5,599 nucleotides of DNA from Legionellaceae bacterium (GTDB lineage: Bacteria; Pseudomonadota; Gammaproteobacteria; Legionellales; Legionellaceae): NCBI GenBank assembly GCA_947473535.1, contig CANJFK010000098.1, forward strand, positions 1-5,599, read 5' to 3'. Below are positions 1 through 5,599 of this stretch, piece after piece. The stretch's first letter is position 1. Each line of letters begins with the position of its first letter. The notes beneath the pieces were generated by a model, which saw only the letters and a list, made by a program, of their open reading frames with translations, ran no database searches and was not told the origin of the DNA. The position numbers and the translations under genes are program-made.

Positions 1-2
1 AT

Positions 3-311
3 GCGCAAGCGGAGAATTATTTCCTCAACGCAGTGAAAGACATTCAGTATGAACACACGGCAGGTGCTTTTGAAAATGCAGGCTTATGTGCTGTAGCTAT
101 TCCGGATTATGCAAAAGCGACAAAATACTTTATTAGAGCACTTGAACAAGATCCTTTACGGAAGCAATCTTTATATGAGTTGGTGAATATAGACATAAAA
201 CTTGGTCGTACTCATCTGGCATTGGGTAGGTTAAAAAAATATCATGCCATTTCATTTCAGGATCCAAGGCTGTTAGCATTGGCGGCCGATCCAAAGACAC
301 CACCGGAGTAA
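3..311 (+). CDS. pilW: PilW/PilF-type TPR lipoprotein, 3' part only
   Basis: The reading frame is open from the window edge and ends in TAA at 309-311, so this is the C-terminal 102 residues of a gene that begins upstream. The GTG at 33 is internal: the codons before it (AQAENYFLNA) continue the same helical pattern. Two TPR-like helix pairs are visible. The first runs through FENAGLCAVAIPDYAKATKYF and RALEQDP, and the second through SLYELVNIDIKLGRTHLALG. The phrase 'FENAGLC' followed by an A/Y-rich helix is typical of PilW/PilF, the outer-membrane pilotin that helps assemble the PilQ secretin of type IV pili. Position immediately before rodZ and hisS matches the usual locus. The protein stops soon after the second TPR (ending DPKTPPE), where relatives I recall continue for roughly another helix pair. 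Whether it still serves pilus assembly cannot be told from this fragment; a generic TPR protein is the alternative. Confidence 0.8.
   Translation, partial: AQAENYFLNAVKDIQYEHTAGAFENAGLCAVAIPDYAKATKYFIRALEQDPLRKQSLYELVNIDIKLGRTHLALGRLKKYHAISFQDPRLLALAADPKTPPE
305..308 (+). promoter_or_regulatory. Ribosome binding site of rodZ-like gene
   Basis: GGAG lies six bases before the ATG at 315 and overlaps the end of the pilW frame. It favours the ATG at 315 over the in-frame ATG at 333, which has no comparable purine-rich site in front of it. Its placement suggests that rodZ is translated by ribosomes finishing pilW. Confidence 0.6.
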
Positions 312-314
312 CAA

Positions 315-878
315 ATGAATACAATAGTAACGATGGAAGAAAATGAACAAAATCTGGATGAGAAGCCTGGTGCAAAACTAGCCTCTGAACGGATCAAAAA
401 AGGTTATAGTGCAGAGTATGTTGCTGGAAAATTACATCTACGCGTGCGCATTATTGAATTATTGGAAGCCGGTGAATATCAACATATGCCAGAACCTGTT
501 TTTATTAAAGGTTATATTCGTGCTTATGCGAAACTGCTGGACCTGCCACCGCAACCATTACTTGATACCTTTAATCGTTTATATTCTACTGAGCGCAAAT
601 TTGAAAAAGCATTGTGGCAAAGTCGGCGAGAAACCAATAAAGCGGAACACGCCGTTCGTTGGCTAACCGGTGTTTTTGCGTTAGTTGTATTGGTCGCGGT
701 TGCCATGTGGTGGCAGACAAATAAAGACAATGAGAAGATGTTTCCTGCCAATGTAAGCCGTGCTGAGCCTTTACATAATCAAGTTGAGACTGAAATCAGA
801 TTAACCGACCTTTCCAAGATGCGATCCCTGCTTTCTTCAACAAGTCAAAGCTCAAGCCTGGAGAACCAGGGTGGCTGA
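315..878 (+). CDS. rodZ: Short RodZ-like HTH membrane protein
   Basis: This 187-residue protein has the N-terminal architecture of RodZ, the inner-membrane protein that links the MreB cytoskeleton to the rod-shape wall-synthesis machinery. Residues about 18-90 form an HTH_25/XRE-like helix-turn-helix, with the characteristic run GYSAEYVAGKLHLRVRIIEL followed by the E-x-G-x-Y and F-I-K-G-Y-I-R-A-Y-A motifs (residues 52-72). A basic stretch (QSRRETNKAEHAVR, 102-115) precedes one transmembrane helix at about 116-133, giving a cytoplasmic HTH and a periplasmic tail. E. coli RodZ is about 337 residues and ends in a periplasmic beta domain (DUF4115). Here only about 55 residues follow the membrane segment, mostly polar and Ser-rich, and that domain is absent. 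The start at 315 has a good Shine-Dalgarno site. The gene sits three bases after pilW and its stop lies inside hisS. The family is clear; full RodZ function is an inference. Confidence 0.85.
   Translation: MNTIVTMEENEQNLDEKPGAKLASERIKKGYSAEYVAGKLHLRVRIIELLEAGEYQHMPEPVFIKGYIRAYAKLLDLPPQPLLDTFNRLYSTERKFEKALWQSRRETNKAEHAVRWLTGVFALVVLVAVAMWWQTNKDNEKMFPANVSRAEPLHNQVETEIRLTDLSKMRSLLSSTSQSSSLENQGG
860..863 (+). promoter_or_regulatory. Ribosome binding site of hisS (GTG start)
   Basis: GGAG sits seven bases before the GTG at 871, inside the last codons of rodZ. This spacing supports GTG as the true start of hisS rather than the ATG at 901, and the initiation region is embedded in the upstream gene, which points to translational coupling. 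Confidence 0.6.
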
Positions 879-2145
879 GCGTATTCAAGGAATCCGTGGA
901 ATGAATGACGTGTTGCCAGATCAAAGTTTTGCTTGGCGATCGATAGAGCGCGTCTTTGCTCAGTGCTTAAACTTGTATGGTTATCAAGAAATTCGCTTTC
1001 CCATGCTGGAAAGTACGCAGTTATTTAAGCGAACAATTGGCGAAGTGACCGATATCGTTGAAAAAGAGATGTATACATTCAACGATATGAATGGTGATAG
1101 TTTAACACTGAGGCCTGAAGGAACGGCCTGCTGTTTGCGTGCGTGTTTAGAGCATGGACTGTTACACAATCAGCAACAAAAATTATGGTATTGTGGGCCA
1201 ATGTTTCGTCATGAAAAACCACAAAAAGGGCGTTATCGTCAATTTAACCAACTGGGTGTGGAAGCATTGGGCATCCCGGGCGTTGGCATTGAACTTGAGT
1301 TAATTGCCATATGCCGAAAATTGTGGGCTGTTTTGGGTGTTTCAGACGCTGTTCAATTGCAGATCAACACCCTTGGCTCGTTATCTGAACGACAAGATTA
1401 TCGTGAAGCATTAATTCGATATTTTACGCCACATCTTGATTTGTTAGACGCAGACAGTAAAAGGCGTTTAGATAGAAATCCACTGCGAATTCTTGATAGT
1501 AAAAACCCACAAATGCAAGCATTAATTGCTGACGCGCCTAAACTGATTGATGTAATCGGCGAAAGCAGTCGTCAACATTTTTATGATTTATGCAGTGGTT
1601 TGGAGGCATTGGGTATTGCCTATAGTATCAATCCGACGTTGGTGCGTGGTTTGGATTATTATGGACATACCGTATTTGAATGGGTGACGGATAAGCTCGG
1701 TAGTCAAGCGACGGTTTGTGCTGGCGGTCGATTTGATGCGTTGGTTGAGCAATTAGGCGGGAATCCCACGCCTGCAATTGGTTTTGCCATGGGTGTTGAG
1801 CGTCTGTTGTTGTTGATGGATGCGCTCTCAGTACAACCCTTCGTTGAGCCTTCTCCGGTTGTCTTTGTGATTGCAATGGGTGATGAGGCTTTACAAAACG
1901 GCTTACTTTTAGCAGAATCGCTACGCAATGAGCATGATTTGAAAGTGGTTGTTAATACGTCTGGTGGTAGTTTTAAGAGTCAGTTTAAAAAAGCCGATAA
2001 AAGCGGGTCACGTCTGGCGATTATTCTTGGTGAAGAAGAGCTAAAGCAGCAGACTGTCGGGGTTAAAGACTTGCGGAATCTGTCAGAGCAAAAAAACATG
2101 CCTCAACATGAATTAAATCAGTACATAGAACATTATTTGAGTTAG
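871..2145 (+). CDS. hisS: Histidine--tRNA ligase (HisRS)
   Basis: This is a class II aminoacyl-tRNA synthetase that charges tRNA-His with histidine in the cytoplasm. It has 424 residues, the same length as E. coli HisRS, and key residues fall at the same numbers. TLRPEGT (79-85) carries Glu83. Motif 2 (MFRHEKPQKGRYRQF, 111-125) carries Arg113. The histidine-binding loop LVRGLDYY (257-264) carries Arg259, the catalytic arginine of the HisA motif. TVCAGGRFD (281-289) and motif 3 GFAMGVERL (304-312, Arg311) follow. Residues about 330-424 form the C-terminal anticodon-binding domain. GTG at 871 is chosen because it yields the conserved N-terminus AERIQGIRGMND and has a well-placed GGAG; ATG at 901 would cut this off. 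The gene overlaps rodZ by eight bases and is followed after nine bases by yfgM. ispG, which usually lies just upstream in gammaproteobacteria, is not here. I see no damage to any motif. Confidence 0.98.
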   Translation: MAERIQGIRGMNDVLPDQSFAWRSIERVFAQCLNLYGYQEIRFPMLESTQLFKRTIGEVTDIVEKEMYTFNDMNGDSLTLRPEGTACCLRACLEHGLLHNQQQKLWYCGPMFRHEKPQKGRYRQFNQLGVEALGIPGVGIELELIAICRKLWAVLGVSDAVQLQINTLGSLSERQDYREALIRYFTPHLDLLDADSKRRLDRNPLRILDSKNPQMQALIADAPKLIDVIGESSRQHFYDLCSGLEALGIAYSINPTLVRGLDYYGHTVFEWVTDKLGSQATVCAGGRFDALVEQLGGNPTPAIGFAMGVERLLLLMDALSVQPFVEPSPVVFVIAMGDEALQNGLLLAESLRNEHDLKVVVNTSGGSFKSQFKKADKSGSRLAIILGEEELKQQTVGVKDLRNLSEQKNMPQHELNQYIEHYLS

Positions 2146-2148
2146 GAG
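2144..2148 (+). promoter_or_regulatory. Ribosome binding site of yfgM
   Basis: AGGAG overlaps the TAG stop of hisS and lies six bases before the ATG at 2155. It is the strongest Shine-Dalgarno match in the window. It selects the ATG at 2155 over the in-frame ATG at 2167 and links yfgM translation to the end of hisS. Confidence 0.65.
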
Positions 2149-2154
2149 AAAACA

Positions 2155-2835
2155 ATGTCGGTTTATATGACAGAAGCTGAACAACTGGAAGTCATTAAAA
2201 AGTGGTGGACGCGTTACAACGGCATTATAACGGTAACACTTTCAATCGTTTTATTGATGATTGCGGGTTATAAATACTGGAATTGGCATCAGGAAAAAGT
2301 AAATCAACAAGCTTCAAGTACGTACGAACATTTAATGCTTGCCTTTTCGAATCAGGATAATAAAAGTGTCCGTGGTTATGCCAATGAATTAATTATCAAT
2401 TATGGGCGCACTGTTTATGCGGATGCTGCACGTCTGGCCTTAGCTAAACTTTATGTTGGACGAGAAAAATACCCGCGTGCACGCGAAGAGCTGGAATATG
2501 TTGCTTCTCATTCAAAGATGACTGCCTTAGTTGACGTTGCTAAAATTCGGTTGGCGCGTTTATTGGTTGCCGAAAAGTCGTACGATAAAGCATTGAGTGA
2601 GCTAGCTACGATTGATGGCACGGATTATCTGCCCGTTGTTAATGAGTTAAGGGGGGATATTTTTGCTGCTACGGGTCGTTATCAGCAAGCTGTTTCATCT
2701 TATCGTAAAGCGATTAGTGGTGTACAAACCAATGGAATGGGCAATCTTTTTCTGGAAATGAAAACAAATGAGTTGGCCGCATTAACGCAGTCGATGAAAT
2801 CGGATAACAAGTATCCTGACAATATTACCGGGTAA
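2155..2835 (+). CDS. yfgM: YfgM-family membrane-anchored TPR protein
   Basis: This 226-residue protein matches the YfgM/TPR_21 family. In E. coli YfgM is an inner-membrane ancillary SecYEG translocon subunit that works with the periplasmic chaperone PpiD. The N-terminus (YMTEAEQLEVIKKWWTRYNG) is the short cytoplasmic segment seen in the family. It is followed by one transmembrane helix at about 22-42, ending in the family-typical YKYWNWHQEK. The rest should be periplasmic and consists of TPR-like helices: AARLALAKLYVGREKYPRAR (91-110), AKIRLARLLVAEKSYDKALS (129-148) and NELRGDIFAATGRYQQAVSS (163-182). LRGDIFAATGRYQQA corresponds to the conserved LRGE/D-x-x-x-x-x-G segment of E. coli YfgM. The protein is about 20 residues longer than the 206-residue E. 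coli form, with a polar C-terminal tail. The gene lies between hisS and bamB as in E. coli, which supports the call. Confidence 0.93.
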   Translation: MSVYMTEAEQLEVIKKWWTRYNGIITVTLSIVLLMIAGYKYWNWHQEKVNQQASSTYEHLMLAFSNQDNKSVRGYANELIINYGRTVYADAARLALAKLYVGREKYPRAREELEYVASHSKMTALVDVAKIRLARLLVAEKSYDKALSELATIDGTDYLPVVNELRGDIFAATGRYQQAVSSYRKAISGVQTNGMGNLFLEMKTNELAALTQSMKSDNKYPDNITG

Positions 2836-2840
2836 ATCCA

Positions 2841-2853
2841 ATGCTCCGAGCAT
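2841..2853 (+). repeat. Small perfect inverted repeat after yfgM
   Basis: ATGCTC and GAGCAT are perfect inverted arms of six bases around a single central C, starting six bases after the yfgM stop. As RNA it could form only a small hairpin because the loop needs some of the arm bases. No T-run follows, so it is not a normal intrinsic terminator. It may be incidental or part of the nearby repeat element. Confidence 0.4.
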
Positions 2854-2948
2854 GAGAACTTACCCTATACGTACGTCATCCCGAGTTGGCACGGTGCCAC
2901 CTTTCGGAGATCCCTCGCTACGCTCGGGATGTCGTATGAGTAGTTACC
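2852..2948. repeat. Palindromic intergenic element with flanking direct repeats
   Basis: This stretch fills most of the 137-base gap between yfgM and bamB and is more GC-rich than its surroundings. Its core is an inverted repeat. CATCCCGAG (2877-2885) pairs perfectly with CTCGGGATG (2923-2931). After one T-T mismatch the stem continues with TACG (2872-2875) against CGTA (2933-2936). The loop contains a nested near-palindrome GGCACGGTGCC (2888-2898) and the phrase ATCCCTCGCTACGCTCGGGAT, parts of which also self-pair. The outer edges carry an imperfect 13-base direct repeat: ATGAGAACTTACC (2852-2864) and ATGAGTAGTTACC (2936-2948), identical at 11 of 13 positions. The wording 'TCATCCCGAG ... CCTCGCTACGCTCGGGATG' resembles dispersed palindromic repeats I recall from several bacterial genomes, including intracellular ones. 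Only one copy occurs here, so a family cannot be shown. A MITE-like or REP-like element is the best reading, with an mRNA stem-loop separating two parts of the operon as the alternative. Confidence 0.6.
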
Positions 2949-2963
2949 AACCAGAATGTATAA

Positions 2964-2969
2964 AGAGGA
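2964..2969 (+). promoter_or_regulatory. Ribosome binding site of bamB
   Basis: AGAGGA lies three bases before the ATG at 2973, a slightly tight but workable spacing. It supports this ATG over the in-frame ATG at 2988, which would remove the positively charged start of the signal peptide. Confidence 0.5.
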
Positions 2970-2972
2970 TTT

Positions 2973-4133
2973 ATGAATAAAAAATGGATGGCGGTCGTGC
3001 TATGTATTCTACTGCAAGCATGCACACAAGTTGATGACTACGTACTGGGTAAAGACAATACGCCTAAACCTAAGCCCTTGGCGCCACTCACGTCCAAATC
3101 GAATTTGGTTGTAAAATGGTCTGTTCCAATTGGTAAAGCTAATAAATTACGCACTTACTTAAAATTAAAGCCGAATATACGCGGCAATATTATTTATACT
3201 GCCGGTGCTACTGGCCTGGTACAAGCTGTTGATAAGCGAAAAGGGCATATACTGTGGTCGAAGCAATTAAATGAAGGGGTGGTGAGTGGGCCAACGGTTA
3301 AGGACGGGTATATTGTCGTAGGCACAGACGCATCCAATATTGTTTTATTAAAGCAAGCCGATGGTACTGAACTATGGCGAGCCAAGGTATCGAGTGATGC
3401 TTTATCAAAATCGGCTATTGCGAATCATAAAGTCATTGTGAAAACAATCGATGGTAATTTATATGCATTTGATTTGCTCACTGGAGAAAAAATTTGGGTC
3501 ACTGATCATGGTGCGCCTAATTTAATTTTAAAGGCAAGCTCATCGCCTGTCATCATGGATAATCTTGTTTTGGTCGGTTTTTCTGATGGTAAATTAGACG
3601 CGATTGATATGAGCTCAGGACGCGCGGTTTGGCAACGAAGTATTGCTTATGCAAGTGGTTCAAGTGATGTGGAGCGCTTGGTTGATATTGATGCGGATCC
3701 AATCGTGCGGAACGGCATTGTTTATTTGGCTAGTTACCAAGGCTACATAGGGGCATTAGCATTAAATAACGGTCAATTTATTTGGAACAAGCCGGCCTCT
3801 ACCTATAAAAACCTAGCTATTGACGTCAATACTGTGTATATGACTGACAGTAATGATATTTTGTGGGCACTTGATCGACAAACAGGACAGGTTAAATGGA
3901 AACAACTTTCGCTAAAAGCGCGTGGTTTGACAGAGCCTGTTTTAATGGGAAATCGTTTGGTTGTGGGTGATAAAACGGGCTATCTGCATGTGGTTGATCT
4001 TCAAACGGGTGCGTTAATTTCACGCACACAGTTAAGCGGATCAATCGATATTTCCCCCGCTGTTTCAGGAAAAAGTGTCTATGTTATGACTGCAGATGGT
4101 AAATTAAACCGTCTTTATGAGAGTGGATTATGA
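2973..4133 (+). CDS. bamB: Outer-membrane assembly lipoprotein BamB
   Basis: This 386-residue protein is BamB, the beta-propeller lipoprotein of the BAM complex that helps BamA insert outer-membrane proteins. The N-terminus is a lipoprotein signal peptide: basic MNKKW, a short hydrophobic core, and the lipobox LQAC with Cys17 as the lipidated residue. The residue after it is Thr, which fits outer-membrane sorting. The mature protein carries successive propeller blades with PQQ-like signatures, such as [11 protein letters not shown] (85-95), [10 protein letters not shown] (126-135), [11 protein letters not shown] (165-175), [11 protein letters not shown] (210-220), [11 protein letters not shown] (261-271), [11 protein letters not shown] (299-309) and [10 protein letters not shown] (340-349). 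LILK (184-187) aligns with the E. coli LSLR loop that contacts BamA, with Lys in place of Arg. RLVDIDADP (235-243) matches the E. coli RLSDVD segment, keeping both aspartates (238, 240). The gene is set off from yfgM by the palindromic element and shares its stop with the der start. Confidence 0.95.
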   Translation: MNKKWMAVVLCILLQACTQVDDYVLGKDNTPKPKPLAPLTSKSNLVVKWSVPIGKANKLRTYLKLKPNIRGNIIYTAGATGLVQAVDKRKGHILWSKQLNEGVVSGPTVKDGYIVVGTDASNIVLLKQADGTELWRAKVSSDALSKSAIANHKVIVKTIDGNLYAFDLLTGEKIWVTDHGAPNLILKASSSPVIMDNLVLVGFSDGKLDAIDMSSGRAVWQRSIAYASGSSDVERLVDIDADPIVRNGIVYLASYQGYIGALALNNGQFIWNKPASTYKNLAIDVNTVYMTDSNDILWALDRQTGQVKWKQLSLKARGLTEPVLMGNRLVVGDKTGYLHVVDLQTGALISRTQLSGSIDISPAVSGKSVYVMTADGKLNRLYESGL

Positions 4134-5521
4134 TTCCTGTTATTGCCTTAGTAGGTCGACCTAACGTTGGAAAATCAACATTATTTAATCGTTTAACACG
4201 CACGCAAGATGCGTTGGTTGCCGATTTCCCTGGATTAACGCGTGATAGGCAATATGGCGAGGCTATTTTTGAAAAGAAGCCGTTTATTGTCGTGGATACA
4301 GGTGGCGTGGGTGTTGATGATGCGGCTGTTGATGCGTTGATGTCCAAGCAATCCGAATTCGCACTGAATGAAGCGGATTATATTTTTTTCCTTGTTGATG
4401 CACGGGCGGGGCTAACGGCGGTTGATCGCGATATTGCCACTCGTTTGAGAAAAATAAGCAAACCCATTTACCTTGTTGTTAATAAAACAGACGGCTTGGA
4501 TGAAGAAATAGCTTCGGCCGATTTTCAATCGTTAGGGTTTGCGGAATGTTTTGGCGTGTCTGCAACGCACGGGCGCGGCATGCTCCCTTTATTGCAACAT
4601 GTTACTGAAACGTTTGCTCCTGTTCAAGAGGAAGTAATTTCGGCAACGAGTGCTATAAAGGTAGCTTTTGCTGGTCGTCCCAATGTTGGAAAATCGACAT
4701 TAATCAACCGTATTCTCGGTGAAGAGCGTGTTGTTGTGTATGATCTGCCTGGGACAACGCGAGATAGTATTGCAATTCCCTTTGAGCGAGATGACCAGCA
4801 GTATGTTTTAATTGATACAGCCGGGGTGCGGCGACGCTCGAGGGTTGATGAAAAAATCGAAAAATTCTCAGTGATTAAGACGCTACAATCGATCAAAGAA
4901 TCGAATGTTTGTTTAATGTTACTCGATGCAAAAGAAGGCCTGACTGATCAAGATTTGCACCTATTAGGTTTTATTGTTGAATCTGGAAAAGCGTTGGTGA
5001 TCGCTGTCAATAAATGGGATGGTTTGGAAGATGATCATAAAGAGAAGGTGCGCCACGAACTGGAGCGTAGACTTCATTTTGTACAGTTTGCCAAAATTCG
5101 TTTTATCTCAGCATTGCATGGTAGTGGGGTAGGGGGATTATTTAAAGATATTACGCAAGCGTATGCATCCGCCACACAGATCTTATCTACACCAAAGTTG
5201 ACGCGCTTACTCCAAGATCTGATCACGCAACATACACCGCCTTTAGTTAATGGCCGGCGCATCAAATTACGCTACGCTCACGTTGGGGGGCACAATCCAC
5301 CTATCGTTGTGATTCATGGTAATCAATTGGAGTCTTTGCCAGACAGTTATCGACGTTATTTATCGAAAGCGTTTACTGAAAAATTGGGCCTTGTGGGTAC
5401 GCCATTAAAACTGGAATTTAAAAGCAGTAACAATCCGTTTAAAGACAAAAAGAATAAATTAAATGCACGCCAAATTAAACATAAAAAACGGTTGATGAAG
5501 CGTGTTAAACGGCGTGGTTAA
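4130..5521 (+). CDS. der: Ribosome-assembly GTPase Der (EngA)
   Basis: This 463-residue protein is Der, the essential double GTPase that matures the 50S ribosomal subunit. It has two tandem G domains. The first carries GRPNVGKS (9-16), PGLTRD (34-39), DTGG (56-59), NKTD (118-121) and SAT (144-146). The second carries GRPNVGKS (182-189), PGTTRD (207-212), DTAG (229-232), NKWD (294-297) and SAL (327-329). A C-terminal KH-like domain spans about 352-430, with [20 protein letters not shown] as its signature. A very basic tail (from about 437) ends in KRVKRRG. All nucleotide-binding motifs are intact. The linker between the G domains is short (around 165-176) and lacks the long acidic stretch of the 490-residue E. 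coli protein, which accounts for the length difference. The start ATG at 4130 overlaps the bamB stop as ATGA and gives the conserved opening [11 protein letters not shown]. The upstream Shine-Dalgarno site is weak, so translation probably depends on coupling to bamB. Confidence 0.98.
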   Translation: MIPVIALVGRPNVGKSTLFNRLTRTQDALVADFPGLTRDRQYGEAIFEKKPFIVVDTGGVGVDDAAVDALMSKQSEFALNEADYIFFLVDARAGLTAVDRDIATRLRKISKPIYLVVNKTDGLDEEIASADFQSLGFAECFGVSATHGRGMLPLLQHVTETFAPVQEEVISATSAIKVAFAGRPNVGKSTLINRILGEERVVVYDLPGTTRDSIAIPFERDDQQYVLIDTAGVRRRSRVDEKIEKFSVIKTLQSIKESNVCLMLLDAKEGLTDQDLHLLGFIVESGKALVIAVNKWDGLEDDHKEKVRHELERRLHFVQFAKIRFISALHGSGVGGLFKDITQAYASATQILSTPKLTRLLQDLITQHTPPLVNGRRIKLRYAHVGGHNPPIVVIHGNQLESLPDSYRRYLSKAFTEKLGLVGTPLKLEFKSSNNPFKDKKNKLNARQIKHKKRLMKRVKRRG

Positions 5522-5524
5522 TTG

Positions 5525-5599
5525 TCATTGATCTTTCCCCGGAAAATCGGGTACATTACTAAACCCTAAACGATTCAGGCGTTTTGTAACCGATCGTCG
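5525..5599 (-). CDS. Possible C-terminal end of a convergent gene
   Basis: On the minus strand one frame is open from the window edge for 24 codons and ends in TGA at 5527-5525, only three bases beyond the der stop. The other two minus frames are closed by stops within the same stretch. The peptide is mildly basic at first and ends LGFSNVPDFPGKDQ. It matches no family I recognise and is far too short to identify. If real, it is the tail of a gene pointing towards der; an open frame of this length can also arise by chance. Confidence 0.25.
   Translation of the reverse strand, partial: RRSVTKRLNRLGFSNVPDFPGKDQ

Noticed and set aside
230..245. Frameshift at the A-run in the pilW end
   Set aside because: The annotated frame stays protein-like after the run (YHAISFQDPRLLALAAD), while the other frames give no PilW-like sequence and soon reach stops.
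409..666. Second + strand open frame inside rodZ
   Set aside because: It is out of frame with a well-supported HTH and membrane helix, has no plausible ribosome binding site and no recognisable domain.
1628..1928. Minus-strand open frames across hisS
   Set aside because: They lie opposite conserved HisRS motifs, have low-complexity composition and no recognisable domain; they are shadows of the real gene.
2959..2964. TATAAA as a -10 promoter box for bamB
   Set aside because: It is only a few bases before the start codon and overlaps the ribosome binding site, and I see no convincing -35 match at the proper distance.
4154..4702. Repeated DNA inside der (4154-4183 and 4673-4702, 26 of 30 bases alike)
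   Set aside because: It is the duplicated P-loop [11 protein letters not shown] of the two G domains that define Der, not a mobile or recent repeat.
4084..4896. Minus-strand open frames across bamB end and der
   Set aside because: They are antisense to the conserved G-domain motifs and show similar sequence at both P-loops only because the coding strand is duplicated there.
5538..5551. Intrinsic terminator after der
   Set aside because: The stem is only four G/C pairs (CCCG/CGGG) and no T-run follows on the + strand or the - strand.

Overview
The window holds a bacterial housekeeping gene cluster read entirely on the + strand: the 3' end of a pilW/pilF-type TPR gene, a short rodZ-like gene, hisS, yfgM, bamB and der (engA). 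This order (pilW, rodZ, [ispG], hisS, yfgM, bamB, der) is the classic gammaproteobacterial arrangement. The encoded HisRS, BamB and Der align well with the E. coli proteins as I remember them. The DNA is moderately AT-rich. The missing ispG and the slimmed-down PilW and RodZ would fit a reduced or host-associated gammaproteobacterium such as a member of Legionellales. That placement is an inference; nothing here fixes the genus.

Layout: 3-311 is the end of pilW/pilF. 315-878 is rodZ-like, three bases after the pilW stop. 871-2145 is hisS, which starts at GTG and overlaps rodZ by 8 bases. 2155-2835 is yfgM, nine bases after hisS. 2836-2972 is the only real intergenic gap, and it carries a palindromic element bracketed by imperfect 13-base direct repeats. 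2973-4133 is bamB. 4130-5521 is der, joined to bamB by an ATGA stop/start overlap. 5522-5599 is the downstream flank, where the minus strand has a short open frame that may be the tail of a convergent gene.

The first four genes are tightly packed and look like one transcript; bamB and der form a translationally coupled pair after the gap. Their roles cover envelope assembly (PilW pilotin-like, RodZ morphogenesis, YfgM periplasmic chaperone network, BamB outer-membrane protein assembly) and translation (HisRS, and Der in 50S ribosome assembly).

No mobile gene, CRISPR array, RNA gene or new multi-gene system is visible. The points worth a second look are the missing ispG together with a RodZ that lacks its periplasmic domain, the shortened PilW C-terminus, and the MITE-like palindrome between yfgM and bamB.
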